Shown here piece by piece: positions 8,133 to 16,250 of a DNA stretch of 41,881 nucleotides. Below the pieces are notes generated by a model. It made no database searches, was not told the origin of the DNA, and was given only the letters and a program-made list of their open reading frames with translations. This DNA comes from CAYILC01 sp964364145 (GTDB taxonomy: Bacteria; Patescibacteriota; Microgenomatia; UBA1400; UBA12028). Every line of letters begins with the position of its first letter. Position 1 is the first letter of the stretch. The stretch is from assembly GCA_964364145.1 (NCBI GenBank), contig CAYILC010000001.1:1-41881 (forward strand), written 5' to 3'. Both the position numbers and the translations under genes were made by a program.

Positions 8133-11100
8133 CTACGAAAGACCTACACCCAATCTCGACTTTGTTTTCTTCACACCCATAATGGCTTCAAACTCATCAC
8201 CCTCAAGTGTTTCAACATCCAACAACTTAGCTGCAACAGCATCCAGTTTCTTTATATATTTCTTCAGCATCATCTCGGCTTTCTTTAGAGCATTATCAAT
8301 GATAACGGCTATCTCGCGATCAACCTTTGCCTGCATTTCTTCACTGATCTTTGGCGGCTCAAGGCCCGCTCGTCCATAGTCTGTATTTTCATACAACGGA
8401 CCAAAGTTCACCGGGCCAAGCGGAGACATGCCGTAATCAACAACCATTGCGCGGGCAATACGTGTTGCTCTTTCAATATCACTACTCGCTCCACCGGTGA
8501 GTTCTTTAAAGATAAGTTTTTCTGCTGTTCGCCCACCCAGCAACACAACGATCTGATCTTCTAATTCTGACTGCGTTTGCTGATATTTATCGTGCTCCGG
8601 CGGGTTCATGGTAAAACCAAGCGCGTGACCGCGTGAAACAATCGAGATACGATGTACAGGATCTGTATCCGGCAAGAAATGCGCCAATACAGCATGACCA
8701 CCCTCGTGGTACGCCGTCATCTTGCGTTCCAAGTCGGACTGCAACCGTTTCTTTTCTGGACCAAGTTTTACTTTCAACGCGGCTTCCTCAATGTCTTTTG
8801 TAGTAATTTCTTTGCGTCCTTCGCGGGCAATCAAAATCGCTGCCTCGTTGAGCATGTTCTCCAAGTCCGCACCAGAAAATCCAACCGTGCGTTTCGCGAT
8901 CTTGCCCCAATCCAGATCCTTTATGAACGGTTTGTTTTTTGCATGAATGTTTAAAATAAACTTTCGCTCTTCAAGATCGGGCAAATCCAATGTGACACGA
9001 CGGTCAAAACGACCTGGACGAACAAGCGCCGGATCAAGCAAGTCCCCACGGTTTGTCGCCGCTAACACAATCACGGTGTCGTTCTGTGTAAACCCATCCA
9101 TCTCAACTAATATTTGATTAAGCGTTTGTTCACGTTCGTCGTGTCCACCCATCGAGCCAAAACCGCGCATACGGCCAATTGCGTCAATTTCATCAATAAA
9201 AATAATGGATGGGGCGGCCTTCTTTGCTGTTTCAAAAAGATCGCGCGCGCGCGAAGCGCCAACACCAACCAACATTTCCATAAACTCGGATCCTGCCATG
9301 GACAAGAATGGAACGCTGGCTTCTCCGGCCACAGCGCGTGCAAGCATAGTGTTATGACTGATAAACCCATTTCCTAAAAAGGTATGTGTTCCAGAAACCG
9401 TAAAGTCATACACTTTCTGTGTGGCGTACGCCTTTTCAACAACAGGGGCAAAGAATAGGTTTGCTTCAAGCAAACTCCGTACATATTCGAGATGCGGTAC
9501 TTTTATGGAGAGTGAACTTGCGTACGATATAAATTCCCGAAGAGTTCTTCGAGAAACTCGCATACGATATTGAACTTTATTAATGATTTTCGACATCTTT
9601 TCATTACTCAATTTTCGAACAGAAAGGAATTTCCAAGATTCTTCAAGAAGATGCGCTATTCCGGGAATAACATCTATGTTTGTGTTCACGCGAACCATTT
9701 TCTTCAGATGTTTTTCAAGAAGTAGTTGTTTTCTTTTCAAGCGGAATCCTATCGTTTTTCCAAATGAAACTAGTCCTTCACCGGTGATGCGTATCGAATA
9801 GACTGGCCTGGGATGAGAGGCATCCACTTTTTGTGAACAAAGGCTCGAAATCACTCCAAAGTTTAGGAGCATCATTTGCACTTGGCGTGCCATACGCTCA
9901 CTTACTGTTGAATACTCAAACTCTGCATGTTTTGTATAGATAGACGCGTCGGTGTCGAAAAGTCCTTGTAAAAAGGCCCTTTGTGTTGAAGAACGTGCTT
10001 GTAATATTGTGGGAGGAATAACCTTGTTATACGAAAGGAGATAAGACATTCCCATTTGATAAAGAAATTTCTTAAAGTCCCAATTTGCTACCAGATATGA
10101 CTGTTGATTTTTTGTTATGGTTATTGCACTTTTTGCATAGTGCTTTGCAACATAATTCTTAAAGAACGTAACAATTTCTTCATCGATTGAAGTTAAGCCT
10201 ATTCTGCTTGCATGACTTAAGTTGCCATCACCGGTAAGTAATCCCATAAGATACGCCGTATCGTCATCTGCAAGTGAGAAGTTTCCAAACATTTTTCGAC
10301 CATATTGAATCGCGACATAATCTCCCTCTTGAATATCCGATAATTTTCGAAACTTAAGCTTTCCATCGTTTGACATGACAACAATGGGGTGTTCGGGTGT
10401 TCCTTCCAAGGCAAATCCTTGACCAAGACGAATTTTAATAGTTTTCTGCTCACCTAAATCAAACCAGTGTGAAGCGAATTTTTCTGTCGAAACTGTTTCA
10501 TGAATATCAAAACTCCCTAATTTTGCGCCATACACTTCGTGAGATTGAGGATCAACATAATAATATCGAGGCACTTCCCGAATCTCCATTAACCCTTTGT
10601 TTGTCCATACCAATGTATCTCCTGTAACACATTTTCCCGTTCCACTTAATCCAACCAATAGAACTCCTTTTGGAACACGTGCGCCAACGTCATGATATTT
10701 TTTTGGATTCTTTAAGAAATCAACAATCTCTTCTAGTTCTCGTTTTGCTTCCTTCAAACCACCAACATCCGCAAATTTTATGTTTTGTTTGCCTTTGTTG
10801 AAGAGTTTTGCGCGGGACTTTCCCATCGCAAAAATACCATCCGATCCGCCCATCTGTTTTCGCATCAAAAAGAGAATTAAAAAGCCGATGATGAGCGCCG
10901 GCAAAATATAATTGGCAAAAAATCCAAAGAATGTTGTAAGGAGCGAGGGGGTAACAATCTCGGTATCTACTGAAGAAGGATCAATGTTTGAGGCCTTAAA
11001 AACCTCGACCAAGTTTTGCGACTCTTCTTTACGAGAAACTTTCTTCTCACCGCTTTTATAATCAACAGTTATATCTTGGCCAGTTACTTTAATGTGTTGA

Positions 11101-11330
11101 ACTTTTTCTTCACGAACGTCGTTCACCAGTTGAGATAGCGGAATAATGTTTGAACCATTACCGGTGATTAACGAATAGATGTACGGAATGAAAAGCAAAA
11201 ATATGAGGAACCAAAAAACACCATTGCGCGAGTTAAACTGCATGCGAAACTCGATTTTTTTTGTTTGCTTGCCGGTGTTTTTTGTATCGTTTGTACTTGG
11301 GCTCGTTGGCTTCTTCTCTTTTTCGTCCAT
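8133..11330 (-). CDS. ftsH: ATP-dependent zinc metalloprotease FtsH with an intein in Walker A
   Basis: Membrane AAA+ protease that degrades membrane and short-lived proteins. The 1,065-residue precursor has TM1 (about 38-56), a periplasmic domain, TM2 (about 138-156), and an AAA+ domain split by an intein (234-660). Removing it joins GLSGTGK to TMLARAVAGE, a near-normal Walker A. Then come Walker B FIIDEIDAIG-type residues (about 709-718), the SRH with ATNRGDLLDPALVRPGRFDR, the zinc motif HEGGH (875-879) and the third ligand Asp951 in SSDIERA. The spliced product is about 638 aa, normal for FtsH. Start ATG with AAGGAG upstream. Until spliced, the ATPase should be inactive. Confidence 0.96.
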   Translation of the reverse strand: MDEKEKKPTSPSTNDTKNTGKQTKKIEFRMQFNSRNGVFWFLIFLLFIPYIYSLITGNGSNIIPLSQLVNDVREEKVQHIKVTGQDITVDYKSGEKKVSRKEESQNLVEVFKASNIDPSSVDTEIVTPSLLTTFFGFFANYILPALIIGFLILFLMRKQMGGSDGIFAMGKSRAKLFNKGKQNIKFADVGGLKEAKRELEEIVDFLKNPKKYHDVGARVPKGVLLVGLSGTGKCVTGDTLVWTNKGLMEIREVPRYYYVDPQSHEVYGAKLGSFDIHETVSTEKFASHWFDLGEQKTIKIRLGQGFALEGTPEHPIVVMSNDGKLKFRKLSDIQEGDYVAIQYGRKMFGNFSLADDDTAYLMGLLTGDGNLSHASRIGLTSIDEEIVTFFKNYVAKHYAKSAITITKNQQSYLVANWDFKKFLYQMGMSYLLSYNKVIPPTILQARSSTQRAFLQGLFDTDASIYTKHAEFEYSTVSERMARQVQMMLLNFGVISSLCSQKVDASHPRPVYSIRITGEGLVSFGKTIGFRLKRKQLLLEKHLKKMVRVNTNIDVIPGIAHLLEESWKFLSVRKLSNEKMSKIINKVQYRMRVSRRTLREFISYASSLSIKVPHLEYVRSLLEANLFFAPVVEKAYATQKVYDFTVSGTHTFLGNGFISHNTMLARAVAGEASVPFLSMAGSEFMEMLVGVGASRARDLFETAKKAAPSIIFIDEIDAIGRMRGFGSMGGHDEREQTLNQILVEMDGFTQNDTVIVLAATNRGDLLDPALVRPGRFDRRVTLDLPDLEERKFILNIHAKNKPFIKDLDWGKIAKRTVGFSGADLENMLNEAAILIAREGRKEITTKDIEEAALKVKLGPEKKRLQSDLERKMTAYHEGGHAVLAHFLPDTDPVHRISIVSRGHALGFTMNPPEHDKYQQTQSELEDQIVVLLGGRTAEKLIFKELTGGASSDIERATRIARAMVVDYGMSPLGPVNFGPLYENTDYGRAGLEPPKISEEMQAKVDREIAVIIDNALKKAEMMLKKYIKKLDAVAAKLLDVETLEGDEFEAIMGVKKTKSRLGVGLS
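9351..10631 (-). other. Intein with LAGLIDADG homing endonuclease inside FtsH
   Basis: Residues 234-660 of the FtsH precursor (427 aa). The N-terminus is Cys1 in CVTGDTLVWTNKG (block A). Block B is EGTPEHPIVV with the TxxH histidine. A two-motif LAGLIDADG endonuclease follows, LMGLLTGDGN and LQGLFDTDAS, each keeping its acidic residue. The C-terminal blocks are YDFTVSGTHTFLGNG and ISHN, with the +1 extein residue Thr. All residues needed for standard class 1 splicing are present: Cys1, block B His, penultimate His, Asn and a +1 nucleophile. The endonuclease looks intact. Insertion between the Lys and Thr of Walker A is a typical intein position in P-loop ATPases. Confidence 0.95.
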
Positions 11331-11383
11331 GTAATGCTCCTTGTTATGCGTGTATTTCTAAAAGTGATCGAATTATCGAACAG

Positions 11384-11728
11384 CTACCGGACAACCGAAC
11401 CGTTTGGGACGGCAACCTGCAATGGCTGTAGGAATGGTCGTTCATCGGTGTCTACCATAATCATCATTCCCTGACTCTCTTCGTCGCCCATCTTTTTTGG
11501 TGCTAGATTTATGACAAAAATATACTGCTTTCCAATAAGATCATCTGGAGTATACCACTTTCTAATGCCGGAAAAGAGCGTTCGCTTCCCAATGTCGTCA
11601 CCAAAATCAACAATATAGCGAATAAGTTTTGTTGACCAATCCGGCAGACTTGCTTCGATCACGGTTCCGACACGAAGATCGAGTTTCTCAAAGTCCGGAT
11701 ATGTAATTATGCTTTTCTTTACTGACAT
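11384..11728 (-). CDS. tRNA-binding-domain protein (CsaA / MetRS C-terminal type)
   Basis: The 114-aa OB-fold protein matches the free-standing tRNA-binding domain found as CsaA or at the C-terminus of MetRS: FEKLDLRVGTVIEAS near the start, then GKQYIFVINLAPKKMGDEESQGMM. Such domains bind tRNA or act as export chaperones; which applies here is not decidable. I choose the ATG at 11728 over 11764 because a promoter (TTGTTC, 17 nt, TACAAT) places transcription start at this codon. It follows ftsH's start region on the same strand. Confidence 0.82.
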   Translation of the reverse strand: MSVKKSIITYPDFEKLDLRVGTVIEASLPDWSTKLIRYIVDFGDDIGKRTLFSGIRKWYTPDDLIGKQYIFVINLAPKKMGDEESQGMMIMVDTDERPFLQPLQVAVPNGSVVR

Positions 11729-11735
11729 GCGTGCG

Positions 11736-11764
11736 ATTGTACCAGTGATTATTGAGGAGAACAA
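11736..11764 (-). promoter_or_regulatory. Promoter of the tRNA-binding-protein gene (leaderless)
   Basis: Minus strand TTGTTC (11759-11764), 17-nt spacer, TACAAT (11736-11741), then seven bases to the ATG. Confidence 0.6.
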
Positions 11765-11809
11765 GGTTGGAGTATATAAAACTGCGACAATTTTTCTATG
11801 TTTTCCCTA

Positions 11810-11846
11810 TTGAAATGTATATACCTTTTTGATAAAGTGTATATAC
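11810..11846 (+). promoter_or_regulatory. Toxin-antitoxin promoter with paired GTATATAC operators
   Basis: TTGAAA (11810-11815), 17-nt spacer, TAAAGT (11833-11838). The 8-bp palindrome GTATATAC occurs twice, at 11817-11824 and 11839-11846, with centres 22 bp (two helical turns) apart. One copy is in the spacer and the other just before the ATG. This fits autorepression by a ribbon-helix-helix antitoxin dimer pair; binding itself is inferred. Confidence 0.6.
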
Positions 11847-11847
11847 G

Positions 11848-12144
11848 ATGGACTACAAAAAAACAAAGAAAACTATTTTTCCTCTCAAGGTTTCTGACGC
11901 GTTTTACAGCGACTTAAAGTATGTTGCCAAAAGCGAAGGACTGCCTGTTTCTGCGTTCGTAAGAAAGCATTTGGAACCAGTGGTTACACAAAAGGCAAAA
12001 AAATTAAACACAAAGAGTTCCAAGAAAAAAATGACACTCTTAGAATTTGCAGAAAAATATACATGGAAAGGTAAAACATATTTCGAGGATAAAAGTGTTG
12101 ATGAAATTTTGTATGGAGGCAAACTTCATGAAGATGAAAAATGA
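11848..12144 (+). CDS. Putative ribbon-helix-helix antitoxin
   Basis: A 98-aa basic protein upstream of and overlapping a PIN-domain gene. The N-terminal half (KTIFPLKVSDAFYSDLKYVA then EGLPVSAFVRKHLEP) has the strand-helix-helix pattern of RHH/CopG-like DNA-binding antitoxins. The C-terminal half (EFAEKYTWKGKTYFEDKSVDEI) would be the toxin-neutralising tail. The twin palindromes in the promoter support autoregulation. The start at 11848 lies nine bases after the -10 box, so the leader is very short. The assignment rests on context and fold pattern, not on a named family. Confidence 0.65.
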   Translation: MDYKKTKKTIFPLKVSDAFYSDLKYVAKSEGLPVSAFVRKHLEPVVTQKAKKLNTKSSKKKMTLLEFAEKYTWKGKTYFEDKSVDEILYGGKLHEDEK

Positions 12145-12568
12145 AGATCTCATCCTCGACTCGAATGTTCTTATCGCATTTGTTAATACCAGCGATAATC
12201 TCCATGTTAAATCTGTAAGCGTAATGAAAGAAACATCTTTCCGCAAAAAAATCATTTCTGATCTCATCTTTGCCGAGATAGGCACAGTATTACTCATGAA
12301 AACGAAACAAACGCGACTTGTGAGTGGGTCATTGAGAGATATACTGTTCGGAAAGGTTGAAAACATTCAGGTTTCAACTCTTACAAAACACCTTCTTGCA
12401 CAAACCCTGGAAATTTTCTCTCAACAAAAACATTCACGCCTTTCCTTTGAAGATTGTAGTGTTATCGCACTTGCGCGAAGTCTAAGGATAAGAAAGATCG
12501 TCACTTTTGACAAAGCATTGCGTATGGCATTCGCTAAAGAGTTTGAGTTTTTGCCAAAGAATATCTAA
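12128..12568 (+). CDS. PIN-domain ribonuclease toxin (VapC-like)
   Basis: PIN nucleases cut RNA, often tRNA or rRNA, when freed from the antitoxin. The 146-aa protein starts MKMKNEDLILDSNVLIAFVN, with the first acidic residue in the PIN pattern. It ends with LSFEDCSVIALARSLRIRKIVTFDKAL, carrying the remaining acidic residues. The ATG at 12128 has GGAGG eight bases upstream, and the gene overlaps the antitoxin by 17 bp. ATG 12134 is an alternative start. The overlap and shared promoter define a two-gene module. Confidence 0.8.
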   Translation: MKMKNEDLILDSNVLIAFVNTSDNLHVKSVSVMKETSFRKKIISDLIFAEIGTVLLMKTKQTRLVSGSLRDILFGKVENIQVSTLTKHLLAQTLEIFSQQKHSRLSFEDCSVIALARSLRIRKIVTFDKALRMAFAKEFEFLPKNI

Positions 12569-12574
12569 TACTAT

Positions 12575-14023
12575 TTAGGCCAACCCCATTTTTTCTTTTA
12601 CTTCAAGAACCGTTTGTTGAGCGATCTCACGCGCTTTTTCTGCACCTTCCCTAATTACACGATCGACATATGCTGGATCCGCCTCGAGTTGTTTCCGTTT
12701 TTCCTGCAAAGGCTTTAGTTCGTTATACATCGCTTCGGTAACTGTATCTTTTAGCTCAACAAATCTAAGAGAGCTGTCTTCAAATTGTTTCTTAAAAGCC
12801 AATACGGCGGAAGGTTCGAGAAGTTCGAGAAATGTAAACAACGTCTCTACACCTTCTGGCATGACTCCGCCTGCAGTTGTAGCAGTTGGAACACCACGGA
12901 CCTTCTTGCGAATTTCTTCCAGTGAATCAGTGAGATTGATAAAACTTCCTTCAATTGACTTACTCATTTTCCCCTCGCCGGTTAAGGAAGGAACATATCC
13001 ACCTTTTGTTGCAAAACGTTTTGGTTCTGGAAAATCAGTGCCGTAATCTTGGTTCATACGGCGCGCAATCTCACGAGCTGCCTCGATGTGCGGTTCCTGA
13101 TCTATACCCACCGGCACTAGTGATGCTTTATAAATGAGAATATCGGCGGCCATCAGCGTTGGATAGTTGAGTAGCGCTAGCGTTGCGTGATCGGGATACT
13201 GTTTAACCTTATCCTTAAATGTTGGTAAATGCTGCATTTTCGCAATAGTTGTAACGCTGGAAAAATAGAAGGCCAACTCAAAGTGCTCTGGGATTTCTGA
13301 CTGTTGAAACAAGATACTTTTATTTGGATCCAATCCCGCGGCTAAATAATCAATAATCACCTCGCGACGATTTTTGCGTAGTTCCTCAACGTTATATGGC
13401 GTGGTCAACGTATGCGCATCTGCCACCATATACAGCGTTTCATACTTGCCACTGTTTGAAAGCTCGAGCATTCCTTTCACTGCACCAAGATAGTTGCCTA
13501 GATGAAGTCGGCCGGTTGCTCGGATGCCAGAGAGGACGCGGGGAATCTGTGTTTGTTGCAGTGTAATCTTAACGACTCTACTGTTCGGTATTTTTTTTAG
13601 ATCCTCAGTCGTATATCTGAATGTAGATATGAAACTACCAGTCCCACCATTCAATTTCTCTTTCTCAAAGAGTCGACTATCCAAGTACGTAGGTAGGTTT
13701 GGATTATACACACGTGCAGTTCCAACCATAACCCCTGTTAATCGAGTAAACTCGTCAGGTGAAGCTAAACGAAGTTTTTTTGCGGACAGAACTTTTTTAA
13801 AGGCATCGTTATCCAATTTACAATCACCTCTTCGAACAACAGCAATAAACCGATCGTCTGCTTTCATAATTAAAGTAGCGCAGGCTTCGGAGATTGTTGT
13901 CCCCAAATATTGTTGCACCTCTTCAACTGTCTTCAGATCTGGGTGTTCGAGCGCTTCATGTTGAATTCCTAACGCATGAAGTGCCTTACTGTATTCTTGG
14001 ATGGAGGTGTCTAACTTTTTCAT
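12575..14023 (-). CDS. trpS: Tryptophanyl-tRNA synthetase (bacterial type) fused to an N-terminal YbaK-like domain
   Basis: Charges tRNA-Trp. In the 482-aa protein, residues 1-155 resemble the YbaK/ProX trans-editing domain: ALGIQHEALEHPDLKTVEEV, then TLIMKADDRFIAVVRRGDCKLD. Residues 160-482 are a complete bacterial TrpRS with the HIGH-type motif GRLHLGN (171-177), VPVGIDQEPH, and GKMSKS (351-356). Bacterial TrpRS is normally about 330 aa without this extension. The protein has no Trp residue. Start ATG with AAGGAA six bases upstream, 34 bp after the second TrpRS gene. It is the last gene of the T-box operon. Confidence 0.93.
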   Translation of the reverse strand: MKKLDTSIQEYSKALHALGIQHEALEHPDLKTVEEVQQYLGTTISEACATLIMKADDRFIAVVRRGDCKLDNDAFKKVLSAKKLRLASPDEFTRLTGVMVGTARVYNPNLPTYLDSRLFEKEKLNGGTGSFISTFRYTTEDLKKIPNSRVVKITLQQTQIPRVLSGIRATGRLHLGNYLGAVKGMLELSNSGKYETLYMVADAHTLTTPYNVEELRKNRREVIIDYLAAGLDPNKSILFQQSEIPEHFELAFYFSSVTTIAKMQHLPTFKDKVKQYPDHATLALLNYPTLMAADILIYKASLVPVGIDQEPHIEAAREIARRMNQDYGTDFPEPKRFATKGGYVPSLTGEGKMSKSIEGSFINLTDSLEEIRKKVRGVPTATTAGGVMPEGVETLFTFLELLEPSAVLAFKKQFEDSSLRFVELKDTVTEAMYNELKPLQEKRKQLEADPAYVDRVIREGAEKAREIAQQTVLEVKEKMGLA

Positions 14024-14057
14024 ATATTCCTTTCGTATTATATAGTGTTTTCCTTGA

Positions 14058-15224
14058 TTACAAAAATGACTGTAAAGGTGGAGAGTATAGATACTGTTGA
14101 ATGACTTTCTTGCTAACTAGTTGTTTTTTCTCTCGATGCTCTTTCACAATCTGCGTAATAAATTTTGTAGTAATTTCTTTTAACTCATCCATATTTATCG
14201 TTCCATTTCTATATCGATCATAGATTCGTTGAACAAAGGTATTATCAGGATGATGAAAATAAAGTAGCGAGAAAACGGAACAGGCTTCGGGAATCCCTCC
14301 AAATTTTTTATGAGCTTCTAGCAAAGATATAGAGCCTGTAAAAGCATGATGAATTTTATTTTTGACAGCCTCCGGGGTGTCTGTAAAGTAAATTGCAGTT
14401 TTTGATTTAGATCCAGACATTTTTTCAAATGGATTCAACAAGCTATTTTGAAACTTAAACATTAATTCGGATGGAGGTGTGTATCCCATCTTCCGTGCAA
14501 CATCCCGAGCAAGAAGGATGTAAGGGTGTTGGTCTATTCCTACCGGAATTAATGTTTCTTTTCGTCCACCAAATTCAGGAAGTTGCAGAAGTAGGATTTG
14601 AGCAAGTTGAACAGCACTTCGATAAAATGCCTTTCCTGAGTTATCCAACCCCTCCTCTCCAAATACCGTTACAACTTCTTTGTGAATTACATTTTTGCTT
14701 ATAAGCATCGCAAAGTTATATATTTCAGGGTAATCGGACATAACAAATATTTTTGTCTTCCTTGGGTCAAAACCGAATGCAATGATGCTTGGAATAATTT
14801 CTTCGTAGGCTATCCTTCTGCTCTCCGCCAAACTTGCAACCTTGCCATCAATATACGATTCGTCATTTGTGAGTGGAATATAAATATCCGCTCCTAATTT
14901 TTGGAGAAATAACAACAGGTCGAACAATACCTTGTGACCTAAGTGTAAAGGCGCTGATGGATTTAACCCTGATATAACGGAAAATAGAGTCTGTTCTGCT
15001 ATATTATTCGTAAATGACTCGAAACCAAGATGCGCAAAAATAATATCTCGATCAACAAGACGGTGAATATTCGGAAACTCTGATTCAAGATACTTCTTGA
15101 TTCTTTTAAAAGGTTTTAGGTTTAGTTCCATCGTTTTATCAAGATAATATTGGCGAATATTTTTGCCCAGCTCTTTTTTCTGCTGATATTCGTTTTTCAC
15201 GAGTTGAAGTTGTTGCTGAGTCAT
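14058..15224 (-). CDS. Second tryptophanyl-tRNA synthetase, archaeal/eukaryotic type
   Basis: The 388-aa class I synthetase matches the archaeal/eukaryotic TrpRS lineage, not the bacterial one. It has LVDRDIIFAHLGFESF, PSAPLHLGH (89-97), IYIPLTNDESYIDGKV, GFDPRKTKIFV, LIPVGIDQHPYILLARDVARK, KMSGSKSKTAIYFTDTPEAVKNKI (268 onward), and a C-terminus with YRNGTINMDELKEI and EHREKK. Catalytic motifs look intact, though the KMSKS loop reads KMSGS rather than the common KMSAS/KMSSS. It has no Trp residue. It overlaps the upstream gene by 4 bp (ATGA). Archaeal/eukaryotic TrpRS prefers tRNA with A73, which is what the tRNA in this operon has. Confidence 0.88.
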   Translation of the reverse strand: MTQQQLQLVKNEYQQKKELGKNIRQYYLDKTMELNLKPFKRIKKYLESEFPNIHRLVDRDIIFAHLGFESFTNNIAEQTLFSVISGLNPSAPLHLGHKVLFDLLLFLQKLGADIYIPLTNDESYIDGKVASLAESRRIAYEEIIPSIIAFGFDPRKTKIFVMSDYPEIYNFAMLISKNVIHKEVVTVFGEEGLDNSGKAFYRSAVQLAQILLLQLPEFGGRKETLIPVGIDQHPYILLARDVARKMGYTPPSELMFKFQNSLLNPFEKMSGSKSKTAIYFTDTPEAVKNKIHHAFTGSISLLEAHKKFGGIPEACSVFSLLYFHHPDNTFVQRIYDRYRNGTINMDELKEITTKFITQIVKEHREKKQLVSKKVIQQYLYSPPLQSFL

Positions 15225-16240
15225 AGTTGTATTCCTAATGGTTCATATATATTTGCTTTAAGTTTTTGGAAAGCGATTTCTTTGAGTGCTTTTATTTCCT
15301 GCAAAGTTTGTGTCTTGAATGAAAACGGTATTTTTTTGATGAAGCATTCAGCCATTTGCGCAACGAGGTACACATCAAAAACAGGATTGGGAAGTTCAAG
15401 GTTGCTTGAGATAAAAGATCTTTGGATTAACTGTTTACTTTCCTTCAAAGAAGTTGTACCCAAAATAATCCTATTTCTTTGTAATTGATTACTTCCAGCT
15501 TTATATGGAGTCACACCGAATTCTTCTATTTCTGGATGATTCACAAAAAAATTGAACCCTAAACCCAAAGGATATGTTGGTCGAAGATAGATTCCATAGA
15601 ACTCTAGTCTTCCAACACTTTTTCCAAGAATCCTCGCTAACTCATCGTAAAGCACTTCGCGGGGAGGGCCAATTTTAATATCAAAGCCTAGTATGACTGC
15701 AACCTCCTCGAGAGTATATTCAAAACCGACTTTTTTCTCCTGAGAAATCCTGTTTTTCAACACAGTTTTCTTTGCAATGTCTTGCAGGTCAACCGATTTT
15801 TTAAAGATGGGAACTATTGTCTGTAATCGATCTTGGTAGTCTTCACTTTTAAATAACTCGCTCATCAAAACTGGTTGTAAACATAAACCATAAATGTTGT
15901 TTATGTTCTCTATAAATAACATTTTAGAACTTGCTTCTTGTAGGAGTGTCTCTTTATCTACAACGATTTTATTTTTAACTGCATGCAGATCGCCGATGAT
16001 TACTGTCGCTGAGACCTTTACCCCTTTTTGTTCTAAAGTGCGTTGCAGTAGAGAAAGAAAAAAGTAGTATTTTAGTGAATCAAGCGTTTGACCATACTGA
16101 TCATATGTTTCTCCATAGACTAAAGCGATGCTTTTACTTATGGTTATCTTTCGCCGAATTTTTTCCATAGAGGGCAGAGCCCCTTGGATAAGATGCTTTT
16201 TAAGCAAATACTCTATGGTATTCCCGCTTTTTTGTTTCAT
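15221..16240 (-). CDS. Unknown 339-aa protein of the Trp T-box operon
   Basis: I do not recognise this family. The protein is soluble-looking and rich in Lys, Leu and Ile, with no Trp and no transmembrane helix. Around residues 33-84 it has a strand-helix-strand pattern (SIALVYGET, then a helix with YYFFLSLLQRTLEQKG, then ATVIIGDL). That recalls the first Rossmann unit of class I synthetases but lacks a HIGH motif. Other notable segments are KIGPPREVLYDELARILG, GIYLRPTYPLGLGFNFF and VTPYKAGSNQLQRNR. It may be a synthetase-like accessory factor for the neighbouring TrpRS or tRNA; that is speculation. The start ATG is 10 nt from the tRNA 3' end, with AAGGAA between. Confidence 0.85.
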   Translation of the reverse strand: MKQKSGNTIEYLLKKHLIQGALPSMEKIRRKITISKSIALVYGETYDQYGQTLDSLKYYFFLSLLQRTLEQKGVKVSATVIIGDLHAVKNKIVVDKETLLQEASSKMLFIENINNIYGLCLQPVLMSELFKSEDYQDRLQTIVPIFKKSVDLQDIAKKTVLKNRISQEKKVGFEYTLEEVAVILGFDIKIGPPREVLYDELARILGKSVGRLEFYGIYLRPTYPLGLGFNFFVNHPEIEEFGVTPYKAGSNQLQRNRIILGTTSLKESKQLIQRSFISSNLELPNPVFDVYLVAQMAECFIKKIPFSFKTQTLQEIKALKEIAFQKLKANIYEPLGIQL

Positions 16241-16250
16241 ATATTCCTTG

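Noticed and set aside
9107..9377. Open frames on both strands inside ftsH, at the C-terminal intein junction region
   Set aside because: They overlap strongly coding ftsH sequence with recognisable AAA+ motifs and have no ribosome site; they are shadow frames.
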